From Thauera terpenica 58Eu (GTDB lineage Bacteria > Pseudomonadota > Gammaproteobacteria > Burkholderiales > Rhodocyclaceae): 64,000 bases of DNA. Positions 25,594-34,487 of the stretch are shown here, piece after piece. Under the pieces are notes generated by a model, which made no database searches, was not told the DNA's origin, and saw only the letters and a list, made by a program, of their open reading frames with translations. Both the position numbers and the translations under genes were made by a program. How positions within the stretch are numbered: position 1 is the stretch's first letter; every line of letters starts with the position of its first letter. The stretch is from positions 1 through 64,000 of the forward strand of contig NZ_ATJV01000002.1 of NCBI RefSeq assembly GCF_000443165.1, given 5' to 3'.

Positions 25594-26964
25594 CTACTCG
25601 AGCTCGCGCATCTTCTCCAGCGCCTGTTCCACGCGCTCCACGCCGATCACGGTGAGGCCGTCGATGGGGTGTTTGGGGGCGTTGGCGCTGGGGATGATGG
25701 CGGTGTCGAAGCCGAGCTTGGCGGCTTCGCGCAGACGGTCCTGGCCGCGCGGTGCGGGGCGGATCTCACCGGCGAGGCCGACTTCGCCGAACACCGCCAG
25801 GCCGCGGCGCAGCGGGCGGTCGCGCAGCGAGGACACGATGGCGAAGAGGATGGCGAGGTCGGCGGCGGGCTCGGTGATCTTGACGCCACCAACGGCGTTG
25901 ACGAACACATCCTGATCGAAGCACACCACGCCAGCGTGGCGGTGCATGACGGCGAGCAGCATGGCCAGGCGGGTGGGCTCGAGGCCGACCGACAGCCGGC
26001 GCGGGTTGGGGCTGTGGGCGGCGTCGACCAGGGCCTGGATCTCGACCAGCAGCGGGCGCGTGCCCTCCTGGGTGATGAGCACGCAGCTGCCCGCGACCTG
26101 CTGCGAGTGCTGCGACAGGAAGATGGCCGAGGGGTTGGAGACGCCGCGCAGACCGCGTTCGGTCATGGCGAACACGCCCAGTTCGTTGACCGCGCCGAAG
26201 CGGTTCTTGAAGGCGCGGATGAGGCGGAAGCTGGAGTGGGTGTCGCCCTCGAAATAGAGCACGGTGTCGACGATGTGCTCGAGCACGCGCGGCCCGGCCA
26301 GGGTGCCGTCCTTGGTGACGTGGCCGACGAGGATGAGGCTGGTGCCGCTTTGCTTGGCAAAGCGCGTGAGCTGGGCCGCGCATTCGCGCACCTGGGCGAC
26401 CGAACCCGGCGCCGACTGCAGCGCTTCGGAGTACACGGTCTGGATGGAGTCGATGACGGCGACCAGCGGCCTGGCCTCGCGCAGGGTGTGCAGGATGCGC
26501 TCGAGGTTGATCTCGGCCAGCATCTGCAGCTCGGACGGCGGCAGCTGCAGGCGGTGCGCGCGCAGCGCGACCTGTTCGCCGGATTCTTCGCCGCTGACAT
26601 AGACCACCTTGTGCGCTGCGGCGAGGTGGGACAGCGCTTGCAGCAGCAAGGTGGATTTGCCGATGCCGGGGTCGCCGCCGATGAGCACCACCCCGCCCAC
26701 CACCAGCCCGCCACCGAGCACGCGGTCGAATTCGTCCAGCCCGGTGGGCTGGCGCGATTCTTCGCGCGGCTGCAGCGAGGACAGTGAGCGCAGGCGGCTG
26801 GTCTCGCCGGCGAGCGCGGCAAAACGGCTGCCGGCCGCGGGGCCGGGCTGGATGACGGTTTCGGAGAGGGTGTTCCAGGCCTGACACTGGGGACACTGCC
26901 CCTGCCAGCGTGGCGCCTGCGCGCCGCATTCACTGCAGACGAAGGCCGACTTCGCCTTCGCCAT
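25594..26964 (-). CDS. radA: DNA repair protein RadA
   Basis: 456 residues from the ATG at 26964; the longer open frame upstream overlaps the LysR gene and is not protein-like. An N-terminal zinc finger (CSECGAQAPRWQGQCPQC) is followed by a RecA-like core with Walker A GGDPGIGKST near 96, the RadA-specific KNRFGAVNELGVF motif, and a Lon-like C-terminal domain. RadA is a branch-migration helicase that processes recombination intermediates. The start codon overlaps the last base of the LysR stop (TGATG), so both are in one transcript. Confidence 0.97.
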   Translation of the reverse strand: MAKAKSAFVCSECGAQAPRWQGQCPQCQAWNTLSETVIQPGPAAGSRFAALAGETSRLRSLSSLQPREESRQPTGLDEFDRVLGGGLVVGGVVLIGGDPGIGKSTLLLQALSHLAAAHKVVYVSGEESGEQVALRAHRLQLPPSELQMLAEINLERILHTLREARPLVAVIDSIQTVYSEALQSAPGSVAQVRECAAQLTRFAKQSGTSLILVGHVTKDGTLAGPRVLEHIVDTVLYFEGDTHSSFRLIRAFKNRFGAVNELGVFAMTERGLRGVSNPSAIFLSQHSQQVAGSCVLITQEGTRPLLVEIQALVDAAHSPNPRRLSVGLEPTRLAMLLAVMHRHAGVVCFDQDVFVNAVGGVKITEPAADLAILFAIVSSLRDRPLRRGLAVFGEVGLAGEIRPAPRGQDRLREAAKLGFDTAIIPSANAPKHPIDGLTVIGVERVEQALEKMRELE

Positions 26965-27884
26965 CAGATCACGGCGTCCTTGTCCTTGGCCATGCGCGCG
27001 AACTCTTCGCACACATAGTCGGCGAAGGTGGTGATCAGGCGCGAGCGGAACTTGTCGCGCGGCAGCAGGACTTCGAGCGGGGTGTAGATGCGGGGCTCGA
27101 GGCGGATGGCGGCCAGGCGGCCTTCGAGCACGTCGCGACGGATGGCACGCTCGGAGGCGATGGCAAAGCCCAGCCCAGCGGCGGCGAGCTGCTTGATCGC
27201 GGCCAGGCTGCCGAGCTCGGCGCACAGGGTGATCTCGCTGCCGGCGATGCCCGCGGCTTCGAAGAACTCGTCGGCGATCTGGCGGATGCCGTTGCCGGGG
27301 TCGCGGTCGATGAAGGGGTGTGCGATCAGATCCTTGGCGCTGAGCTTCTTGAACTTGGCCAGGGGGTGGTCGGGGCTGCAGATGATCATCAGCTCGTCAC
27401 GGGCGGCGCTGCGACGTTCGATGTTGTGCTGCTCGGTGACGATCTCGATGAGGCCGATGTCGAGGTCGCGCGCGGCGACGCGCTCTTCGGTGAGCTTGGA
27501 GTTGCCCACCACCACGCGCGGCAGCACGCGCGGATACTTGCGCTTGAAGCTCTCGAGGACGTCCGGCAGCCAGTAGGCGGCGATGGTGGTGCTGGTGCCG
27601 ATCTTGATCTGGCCGGCGAGCTCGTCGGTCATCTCGGAGACGCGCGAGTCGAGCTCGGCCGACAGGCCGAGGATGCGTTCGGCGTAGGCGAGCACGATCT
27701 CGCCAGCGGGGGTGAGGCTGATCTTGCCGTGGCCGCGATCGAGCAGGCGGGTGTCGAAGTGCTCTTCGAGCTGCTTGATCTGGAAGGTGACGGCCGGCTG
27801 CGTCATGAAGAGATGCTCGGCGGCACGTGTGAAGGAGCCGTGTTTGGCCACGGCATGAAATACCTGGAGTCTGCGATCTGCCAT
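26964..27884 (-). CDS. LysR-family transcriptional regulator
   Basis: 306 residues with an N-terminal winged helix (FHAVAKHGSFTRAAEHLFMT followed by QPAVTFQIKQLE) and a two-lobed effector domain (GTSTTIAAYWLPDVLESF, DIGLIEI, GLGFAIASERAI). It is upstream of radA with a one-base overlap and stands opposite lplT across a 186-base gap, so it may control lplT. The effector is unknown. The effector-domain words resemble regulators of the CbbR/CysL-like branch, but I cannot assign a name. Confidence 0.9.
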   Translation of the reverse strand: MADRRLQVFHAVAKHGSFTRAAEHLFMTQPAVTFQIKQLEEHFDTRLLDRGHGKISLTPAGEIVLAYAERILGLSAELDSRVSEMTDELAGQIKIGTSTTIAAYWLPDVLESFKRKYPRVLPRVVVGNSKLTEERVAARDLDIGLIEIVTEQHNIERRSAARDELMIICSPDHPLAKFKKLSAKDLIAHPFIDRDPGNGIRQIADEFFEAAGIAGSEITLCAELGSLAAIKQLAAAGLGFAIASERAIRRDVLEGRLAAIRLEPRIYTPLEVLLPRDKFRSRLITTFADYVCEEFARMAKDKDAVI

Positions 27885-28070
27885 GGTCTTGATAAGGAGT
27901 ATTTATTGTTTGGATTAGATCACAAACGCAGGCCCTTGGCACGGTTCGGATCGGGGTCGAAGCGTCGCTGCAACAGTGACTTTGCAAGCGCATGTGATCA
28001 GCGTCCGCACGAGGGGGACTTCATCCATGTTATAAACCGCGCTCCCGACAACCGGTGCGCGGTACCTTCG

Positions 28071-29321
28071 ATGCCGTTCGGCTTCTACATCATCATGGCA
28101 GCGCAGTTCTTTTCTGCGCTCGCGGACAACGCCCTGCTCATCGTCGCCATTGCCCTGCTGCGGGACATGGCGGCACCGTCGGAATACGAGCCGCTGCTGA
28201 AGCTGTTTTTCGTCATCTCCTATGTGGCGCTGGCGGCGTTTGTCGGCGCCTTCGCCGACTCCATGCCCAAGTGGCGGGTGATGCTGATCAGCAACACGAT
28301 CAAGATCGGCGGCTGCCTGATGCTGTTCAGCGGCCTGCACCCGCTGCTGGCCTATGCGGTGATCGGCCTGGGTGCGGCGGCCTATTCGCCCGCCAAGTAC
28401 GGCATCCTCACCGAGTACCTGCCCCACCGCCTGCTGGTGGTGGCCAATGGCTGGATCGAGGGCCTGACCGTGGGCGCCATCATCCTGGGCACGGTGATGG
28501 GTGGGGTGATGATCCGTGGCGACGTGGCCCAGGCCTTGATGGCGCTGAACATCCCCTTTGTGGATACGCCCTTCGAGGCCGGCGTGCTGGTGATCGGTTC
28601 GCTCTACCTGATCGCCGCCGCCTTCAACATGCGCATTCCCGACACCGGCGTCGACCACAAGCCGCTGAAGAACAACCCGATCTACCTCATCCACGACTTC
28701 AACCATTGCCTGCGCCTGCTGTGGCGCGACAAGCTGGGCCAGATCTCGCTGTCGGTCACCACCCTGTTCTGGGGTGCGGGGGCGACGCTGCAGTTCATCG
28801 TCATCAAGTGGGCGGAGCAACACCTGAGCATGACGCTGTCGGAGGCGTCGATGATGCAGGGGGTGGTGGCGCTGGGGGTGGCGGCGGGATCCATCCTGGC
28901 GGCACGCTATGTGACGCTGCGCAACTCGGTGCGGGTGATTCCGCTGGGCATTGCGATGGGCCTGGTGGTGATCTCGATGATCTTCGTCAACAACAAGTCG
29001 GTGGCGATCGCCCTGCTCGTCCTGGTGGGTGGGCTGGCGGGCTTTTTTGTGGTGCCGATGAATGCGCTGCTGCAGCACCGCGGCCACATCCTGATGGGTG
29101 CGGGGCATTCGATTGCGGTGCAGAACTTCAACGAGAACCTGTCCATCCTGGTGATGATCGGCGCCTATGCGCTGCTGATGTGGCTGGGGCTGTCGATCGA
29201 CACCCTGATCGTGCTCTTCGGCCTGTTCGTCGCCGGCACCATGCTGCTGGTCAAGCGCAGGCACGAGGCCAACCAACGCGAAAACGACAACACCGTGTTG
29301 CTGGACGATCACAGCCACTGA
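28071..29321 (+). CDS. lplT: Lysophospholipid transporter LplT
   Basis: 416 residues from the ATG at 28071, a major-facilitator protein with about 12 helices. Early words FGFYIIMAAQFFSALADNAL and YEPLLKLFFVISYVALAAFVG match LplT, as does GLGAAAYSPAKYGILTEYLP near 100. LplT flips lysophosphatidylethanolamine inward for re-acylation. The frame is open far upstream only because it runs antisense to the LysR gene. The ribosome site is weak. No Aas acyltransferase gene is next to it. Confidence 0.93.
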   Translation: MPFGFYIIMAAQFFSALADNALLIVAIALLRDMAAPSEYEPLLKLFFVISYVALAAFVGAFADSMPKWRVMLISNTIKIGGCLMLFSGLHPLLAYAVIGLGAAAYSPAKYGILTEYLPHRLLVVANGWIEGLTVGAIILGTVMGGVMIRGDVAQALMALNIPFVDTPFEAGVLVIGSLYLIAAAFNMRIPDTGVDHKPLKNNPIYLIHDFNHCLRLLWRDKLGQISLSVTTLFWGAGATLQFIVIKWAEQHLSMTLSEASMMQGVVALGVAAGSILAARYVTLRNSVRVIPLGIAMGLVVISMIFVNNKSVAIALLVLVGGLAGFFVVPMNALLQHRGHILMGAGHSIAVQNFNENLSILVMIGAYALLMWLGLSIDTLIVLFGLFVAGTMLLVKRRHEANQRENDNTVLLDDHSH

Positions 29322-29362
29322 GCGTGTCTGGCACGCTGAGGGCCACTGCGGGCCACTGCGGG

Positions 29363-30370
29363 CTAGGTCTGCTCGGCCATGAGGCGGCGGGCGAAGCACA
29401 GGTCGGCCCAGGCCTTGCCTTTGTCCTGCGGGTTGCGCAGCAGGTAGGCGGGGTGGTAGGTGACCACGACCGGGATGCCCTGGTAGTGCAGACGCTGGCC
29501 GCGCGCGGCGGCGATGTTGACGTCGGTGTTGAGCAGGGCGAGCGCGGCAGGACGGCCCAGGGCGACCAGCAGCCGGGGTTTGACGAGCGCGATCTGGCGT
29601 TCGAGATAAGGCAGGCAGGCGCCGATTTCGGCCGCTTCGGGAGTGCGATTGTGGGGCGCGCGGCACTTGACGGCGTTGGCGATATAGACATTTTCGCTAC
29701 GCTTGAGCCCGAGCGCGGCCAGCATGTTGTCGAGCAGGCCGCCGGCAGGGCCGACAAAGGGCTCGCCGCGCTTGTCCTCTTCACTGCCCGGCCCTTCACC
29801 AACGAACATCCACTCCGCCTGCCGCTCGCCTGCGCCAGGCACGACCTGATTGCGGCGCTCGCACAGCACGCAGGCGCGGCAGGCCGCAATCTCGGCCTCC
29901 AGCGCTTCCCAATCGAGGGTGGCGATGCGCGCCGCGCGCTCGGGGTCGCTGCTTGCAGGCAGGGTGCGTGCGGAGGCGCGCACGGCGGCGGCTGCGCGCG
30001 CAGCGGGCGGGGTCGCAGCGGGGGAGCGGGATTCTGGCGCAGGCGCTCTGCGCTGTTCACGCGGACCCGGCGCTGGAGCGGGGATGTGGCTGGGCGCTGG
30101 GCGGCTGGCCGGGGCTGGGGCCGCGGACCTGGGGGCGGGTGCAGGGCTTGCGGCGGCGGGCACGGGTGGCGTGGCGGGCGGGGACGAAGGCGCGACCTCG
30201 TCATGCACGGCATCGCCATGAACGAAAGCCTCATGCGCGTCATCGTCGAGCGCAGCCTCAGCGTCCCTGGCGCTGCGCAGGCGCCAGATCGGCCCCAGGC
30301 CCATCTCACGCAGGACGGCGTCGCGGCGCGAGCTCAGGCGTGGGCGGGACCGGCGTGCTGGGGTGCTCAT
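29363..30370 (-). CDS. Uracil-DNA glycosylase, type 4 (Fe-S), with long linker
   Basis: 335 residues. A short conserved N-terminus (SSRRDAVLREMGLGPIWRLR) is followed by an Ala/Pro-rich low-complexity linker of about 100 residues, then the catalytic domain from about 160. Visible motifs are CRACVLCERR (iron-sulfur cysteines), VGEGPGSEEDKRGEPFVGPA, IANAVKCRAPHNRTP and TYHPAYLLRNPQDK. It removes uracil from DNA for base-excision repair. AGGGAG lies 10 bases before the ATG. It is the last gene of a tsaB-rimI-udg operon, four bases after rimI. Confidence 0.92.
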   Translation of the reverse strand: MSTPARRSRPRLSSRRDAVLREMGLGPIWRLRSARDAEAALDDDAHEAFVHGDAVHDEVAPSSPPATPPVPAAASPAPAPRSAAPAPASRPAPSHIPAPAPGPREQRRAPAPESRSPAATPPAARAAAAVRASARTLPASSDPERAARIATLDWEALEAEIAACRACVLCERRNQVVPGAGERQAEWMFVGEGPGSEEDKRGEPFVGPAGGLLDNMLAALGLKRSENVYIANAVKCRAPHNRTPEAAEIGACLPYLERQIALVKPRLLVALGRPAALALLNTDVNIAAARGQRLHYQGIPVVVTYHPAYLLRNPQDKGKAWADLCFARRLMAEQT

Positions 30371-30374
30371 GTGC

Positions 30375-30830
30375 TCAGAGCTCCCTTCGCATCACGATGG
30401 CGTCCTCGCGGCCATTGAGCCCGGGGTAGTAGCCACGGCGGCGGCCGATCTGCTCGTAAGCCATGTCCTGGTAGAGCGCGAGCGCGGCGGTATTGGACGG
30501 TCGAACCTCAAGGAAGCACTGGGTGGCGCCCTGCTTGCGCGCTTCATCGTGCAACCAGGCCAGAAAGGCGCGGCCGTGCCCCCGACCCTGGGCTTCGCGT
30601 GCGATGCTGATGGTGAGCACGTGGGCTTCGTCGAGCACACGCAGCATGACCGCATAGCCGAGCTTGTCGGTGCCGGCGCTCATCACCCAGCTGCCATGTC
30701 CGGCGGCCATGGAGTCGAGGAAGTTGCCGCTCGTCCACGGGAAGGTGTGCAGCTCCACTTCACACGCGCTCACCCAGTCAAGGTGCTCTTCGCGCATCGG
30801 CGTGAAGCGATAGGCACTGGCCCCGCTCAC
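30375..30830 (-). CDS. rimI: Ribosomal protein S18-alanine N-acetyltransferase
   Basis: 151 residues from the GTG at 30830, which overlaps the tsaB stop (GTGA); the longer open frame is antisense-like and was not used. The GNAT core is clear: VLTISIAREAQGRGHGRAFL (acetyl-CoA-binding loop) and FLEVRPSNTAALALYQDM, then GRRRGYYPG and EDAIVMRREL. RimI acetylates the N-terminus of ribosomal protein S18. The tsaB-rimI pairing is widespread in bacteria. Confidence 0.94.
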   Translation of the reverse strand: MSGASAYRFTPMREEHLDWVSACEVELHTFPWTSGNFLDSMAAGHGSWVMSAGTDKLGYAVMLRVLDEAHVLTISIAREAQGRGHGRAFLAWLHDEARKQGATQCFLEVRPSNTAALALYQDMAYEQIGRRRGYYPGLNGREDAIVMRREL

Positions 30831-31519
30831 GCCTTGCCCCCGCGTGCGAGGCGTTCGGCGGTGGTGAAGGCGACCTTGTCGCGCACGTAGAGCGGCGCCG
30901 CCAGCGCGGGCGCGAGCAGGCGCTGTTCGCGCACCTGGCGGACAGCCAGCAGGGCGACTTCGTCCGCGCGCGCGCACAACGCGTCACGGCAGTCCAGGAG
31001 CTGGTCGCCGAGGCGGGCGCGCAGGACATCGGGCCAGACGCGGAAGGCCGAGCCCGCTCCCAGCCAGGGCCCGGGCGGGATCTCGAGCGCCTCGGGCAGC
31101 GCACAGCGCACCGGCCCGAGGGCTTGCAGGCTGTCGGCCTGATCGCCTTCGAAAGCGGCGTAATAGAGCTCGCCCATGCGCGCATCGGTGGCGACGAGCA
31201 CGCGCGGCGCCCGCGCCTGGAGTGCAATGGCGTCAAGGCTGCCAACCACGGCGATGCCCAGATCGGCCCCCAGCGCCAGCCCCTGGGCGACGCCACAGGC
31301 CAGCCTGAGGCCGGTGAACGCGCCCGGCCCGGCGCCAAAGGCGACGGCGTCGAGCGCGCCGATGGGCAGGCCGGCTTCGGCGAGCAGGTCGCGCACGTCG
31401 CGCAACACGGTCTGTGAGTGCTTGGTTGCACCGTCGATGCGACGGCTGGAGATCGCGCCGTCGATCAGGAGCGCGACGCTGGCCTGTTCGGACGAGGCTT
31501 CGATAGCGAGGATTTTCAT
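30827..31519 (-). CDS. tsaB: tRNA threonylcarbamoyladenosine biosynthesis protein TsaB
   Basis: 230 residues. The N-terminus MKILAIEASSEQASVALL and GAGPGAFTGLRLACGVAQGL are diagnostic for TsaB. It is an inactive ASKHA-fold partner that binds TsaD and TsaE to make the t6A modification at position 37 of tRNAs reading ANN codons. It is the first gene of the operon with rimI and the uracil-DNA glycosylase gene. Confidence 0.96.
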   Translation of the reverse strand: MKILAIEASSEQASVALLIDGAISSRRIDGATKHSQTVLRDVRDLLAEAGLPIGALDAVAFGAGPGAFTGLRLACGVAQGLALGADLGIAVVGSLDAIALQARAPRVLVATDARMGELYYAAFEGDQADSLQALGPVRCALPEALEIPPGPWLGAGSAFRVWPDVLRARLGDQLLDCRDALCARADEVALLAVRQVREQRLLAPALAAPLYVRDKVAFTTAERLARGGKA

Positions 31520-31656
31520 GGTGGCGGTATTCTACTGGCTCGGCCACCGCCCCGGGTCAGGGGAAAGCTGGAGAAGGCAGCGGAAGTCGCAGCAGCGGCG
31601 GCCTTGTGCCCGGCGTGCCCGGCGTGCCCGCAGGCGCCGCTGCCGCCCACGCGCGC

Positions 31657-32034
31657 TCAGCGTCGCTGGCTGCGCGCGCTGGAGTGATCGGGGTAGGCGC
31701 CGCGCATGGCGTCGCGCAGGTCACGGTGCAGGGCGCTGCGTTCTTCGGCGTTGAGACGCCGGCGTTCGGTGGGGCCTGTGGGTTCGGCGCCGCGGTCGTG
31801 GCTGGAGACGAAGAGGCTGCGCAGGCTGGGCTGCTTGGGCTCCTGTTCTGCCATGTCCTGAGTCTGCAGATCCTGAACCGGCATGATCCGCGCCCGCCCG
31901 CCCTCCTCCAGCGCGTGCGCGGTGGCGCTCAGTGTCAGCAGGCAGACAAGCGGGCACACGAGCGCGGCGGGAAGGCACAGACGACTGCGGCGCGGCGGCG
32001 AAACGGGTGGAGTAAGGGCGAGCTTTGATTTCAT
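31657..32034 (-). CDS. Small putative exported protein of unknown function
   Basis: 125 residues from the ATG at 32034; the frame is open to 32157 but the extra part is not protein-like. The N-terminus is basic (KSKLALTPPVSPPRRSR), followed by a hydrophobic stretch (LPAALVCPLVCLLTLSATAH) ending in ATAHA, a fair signal peptidase I site. The mature part is polar, with a basic helix near RRRLNAEERSALHRDLRDAM. No family is recognised. A short hydrophilic periplasmic protein is the best description. Confidence 0.6.
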   Translation of the reverse strand: MKSKLALTPPVSPPRRSRLCLPAALVCPLVCLLTLSATAHALEEGGRARIMPVQDLQTQDMAEQEPKQPSLRSLFVSSHDRGAEPTGPTERRRLNAEERSALHRDLRDAMRGAYPDHSSARSQRR

Positions 32035-32256
32035 TGGAATTCCATCCGGGCTGGTGCAGCCCGCGCAGCGCATCAAACACAATCGCGACCATACGTCAAA
32101 GCGCGGCATTCGGACAGTGCCGCAGGTCACGGCTGCAGGCGTTGTGTAAGGCGGCATTGCCTGCCGGCGCTGCGCTTACGAAGCGTTACCTGTGAGTTCA
32201 AGCCGGGGCCTGCGCTGGCACTGGTACGGCAGGGTTTTGAAGGTTACGATTTGGCC

Positions 32257-33066
32257 ATGAACGGAAAAACACGCTTTCGGATATTGCTGGTGGACGACGA
32301 CGCGCGCTTGCGCGAGCTGTTGTCTCGCTACCTCCTGGAACAGGGCTTCGCGGTGAAGGCCGTGGGCGACGCGTCGATGATGGACAGGGCACTGCACCGC
32401 GAGCATTTCGATCTCATGGTGCTGGACCTGATGCTGCCCGGCGAGGATGGTCTGGCCATCTGCCGGCGCCTGCGCGCGGCGGACAACGCCCTGCCCATCA
32501 TCATGCTCACCGCCAAGGGCGATGACGTCGATCGCATCATCGGCCTGGAGATGGGTGCGGACGACTACGTGGCCAAGCCCTTCAACCCGCGTGAGCTGGT
32601 CGCGCGCATCCAGGCGGTGATGCGGCGCCAGCCGCAGACCTTGCCGGGCGCGCCCGCGGCCGAGAGCGAGCTCGTCGTCTTCGGCAGTGTGCGCGTCAAT
32701 CTGGGGACACGCGCGCTCGAGCGCAATGGCGAGGAGATACAGCTCACCACCGGTGAGTTCTCCTTGCTCAAGGTCTTGCTGCAGCACCCACGCCAGCCGC
32801 TGTCGCGCGACAAGCTCATGGAGCTTGCGCGCGGGCGTGAATACGGCGTGTTCGATCGCGCCATCGATGTGCAGATTTCGCGCCTGCGCAAGCTGGTCGA
32901 GGACGACCCGGCCAAGCCGCGCTTCATCCAGACGGTGTGGGGCTTTGGTTACGTGTTCGTCCCCGATGACAGCAAGACCGCGGCTGAGGACAGCAAGGCC
33001 GCAAACGCGGCTGAGGACCCGGACGCAGCGGGCGCGGATGGGGCCGGGGCCGACAGCGGCGAGTGA
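32257..33066 (+). CDS. ompR: OmpR-family response regulator
   Basis: 269 residues from the ATG at 32257; a TTG at 32251 is better spaced from AAGG and is a real alternative. The receiver domain shows VDDD, the phospho-acceptor Asp in LMVLDLMLPGEDG, Thr in IIMLTAKGD and Lys in DDYVAKPFNPREL. The C-terminal winged helix shows LTTGEFSLLKVLL, DRAIDVQISRLRKLVEDDP and TVWGFGYVF. It has an Ala/Asp-rich tail of about 30 residues. Its stop overlaps the kinase start (GTGA). By neighbourhood it is the osmolarity/envelope OmpR type. Confidence 0.92.
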   Translation: MNGKTRFRILLVDDDARLRELLSRYLLEQGFAVKAVGDASMMDRALHREHFDLMVLDLMLPGEDGLAICRRLRAADNALPIIMLTAKGDDVDRIIGLEMGADDYVAKPFNPRELVARIQAVMRRQPQTLPGAPAAESELVVFGSVRVNLGTRALERNGEEIQLTTGEFSLLKVLLQHPRQPLSRDKLMELARGREYGVFDRAIDVQISRLRKLVEDDPAKPRFIQTVWGFGYVFVPDDSKTAAEDSKAANAAEDPDAAGADGAGADSGE

Positions 33067-34484
33067 ACACGCCACACATCAGGCAAGGCCCGTCTGGCGC
33101 GGCAAGGCGCATCATGATCGCCTGCCTGCCCCGCACCTTGCTGTGGCAGACATTCTTGATGGTTGCGCTGCTGCTGATCATCGCGCTGGGCTCGTGGTCG
33201 CAGATATTTCGCTACTTCCAGGAGCCGGCGCGCGCGCGCGACGTGGCGCAGATGGTGGTGTCGGTGGTCAATCTGACCCGCACCGCACTCATCAACGCCG
33301 ATGCGGGGCGACGCACCGACCTGCTCATCGAGCTCGCCGCCCTGGAAGGCATCCGCATTTACCCGGCCGAGGCTTCGGACGAGCTCGAACCGCTGAAGGC
33401 GACGCGGCCGATGCGGCTGCTGACCGACGACGTGCGCAGCCAGCTCGGCGCGCACACCCGCTTTGCGTCGCGCTGGAAGTCGCTGTCAGGGTTCTGGGTG
33501 AGCTTTCGGCTCGAGCCTGATGATCAGCTCGACGAGTACTGGGTGATGCTCCCCGGCGAGCGCATCGAGAACCCGAGCAGTTTCGACTGGCTGATGTGGG
33601 GGGTGGGCGCGCTCGTCGCTGCCATGCTGGGGGCGTATCTTATTGCCGCGCGCATGGGCAAGCCCTTGCGCCAGGTCGAGGACGCCGCCAAGCGTGTCGG
33701 CAGCGGTGAGACGCCGATGCCGCTGGATGAGTCGGGGCCGCAGGAGATCGCGGTGGTCGCCCATGCCTTCAACCAGATGACGAGCGCGCTGGCCCGCACC
33801 GACGCCGACCGTGCGCTCATCCTCGCGGGCGTCTCGCATGATCTGCGCACCCCGCTCGCGCGCCTGCGGCTGGGGGTGGAGATGTCGGGTGCGCCGGACT
33901 CCGAGGTCAGTGCGATGGTGTCGGACATCGAGGAGATGGATCGCATCATCGGCCAGTTTCTGGATTTCGGCCGCGGCACGCCGCAGGAGCCACCGCAGGC
34001 GCTGGACCTGGTGCAGCTCACGCGCGAGATCATCGAGCCCTACCGTCTGCGCGGTGTCGAGCTGCGTCTGGATGCGCCTGAGCGCCTGGTCGGGTGCGTG
34101 CGCCCGCTCTCGTTGCGGCGCGCGCTGGCAAACCTGATCGACAACGCCTTGCGCTATGCCGGTGAGGACTCGGCGCTCGATGTCAGTGTGGGCGTGCAGG
34201 AGGGGGAGTTGTGCATCGAGGTGGCTGACCGTGGGCCAGGGATTCCGGAGAGCGAGGTGGAGCGCATGCGCCACCCCTTCACCCGGCTTGAGAAGGCGCG
34301 CTCCAATGCCAAGGGCGCCGGGCTGGGGCTGGCGATCGTGGAGCGCGTGATGCGCGCGCACGGTGGCAGACTGGATCTGCTTGCCCGCGAGGGCGGGGGT
34401 CTGCGCGCGATCCTGCGCCTGCCGGGCGGCGGAAACGCCAGCGTCCGCGCTAGAATGCAATCCGCTCACCCAGGAGGGCAATGA
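33063..34484 (+). CDS. envZ: EnvZ-like sensor histidine kinase
   Basis: 473 residues from the GTG at 33063 that overlaps the regulator stop; an ATG at 33114 is possible. It has a first helix (TFLMVALLLIIALGSWSQIF), a periplasmic region of about 140 residues, a second helix (WLMWGVGALVAAMLGAYLIA), HAMP, the H-box AGVSHDLRTPLARLRLG near 258, and an ATP-binding domain with NLIDNALRYAG, ADRGPGIPE and GAGLGLAIVERV. It would phosphorylate the adjacent OmpR-type regulator in response to envelope conditions. Confidence 0.92.
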   Translation: MNTPHIRQGPSGAARRIMIACLPRTLLWQTFLMVALLLIIALGSWSQIFRYFQEPARARDVAQMVVSVVNLTRTALINADAGRRTDLLIELAALEGIRIYPAEASDELEPLKATRPMRLLTDDVRSQLGAHTRFASRWKSLSGFWVSFRLEPDDQLDEYWVMLPGERIENPSSFDWLMWGVGALVAAMLGAYLIAARMGKPLRQVEDAAKRVGSGETPMPLDESGPQEIAVVAHAFNQMTSALARTDADRALILAGVSHDLRTPLARLRLGVEMSGAPDSEVSAMVSDIEEMDRIIGQFLDFGRGTPQEPPQALDLVQLTREIIEPYRLRGVELRLDAPERLVGCVRPLSLRRALANLIDNALRYAGEDSALDVSVGVQEGELCIEVADRGPGIPESEVERMRHPFTRLEKARSNAKGAGLGLAIVERVMRAHGGRLDLLAREGGGLRAILRLPGGGNASVRARMQSAHPGGQ

Positions 34485-34487
34485 CAC

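Noticed and set aside
26965-27225. Longer N-terminus for RadA
   Set aside because: The extra part is antisense-like Arg/Pro/Ala sequence overlapping the LysR gene. The zinc finger begins right after the ATG at 26964.
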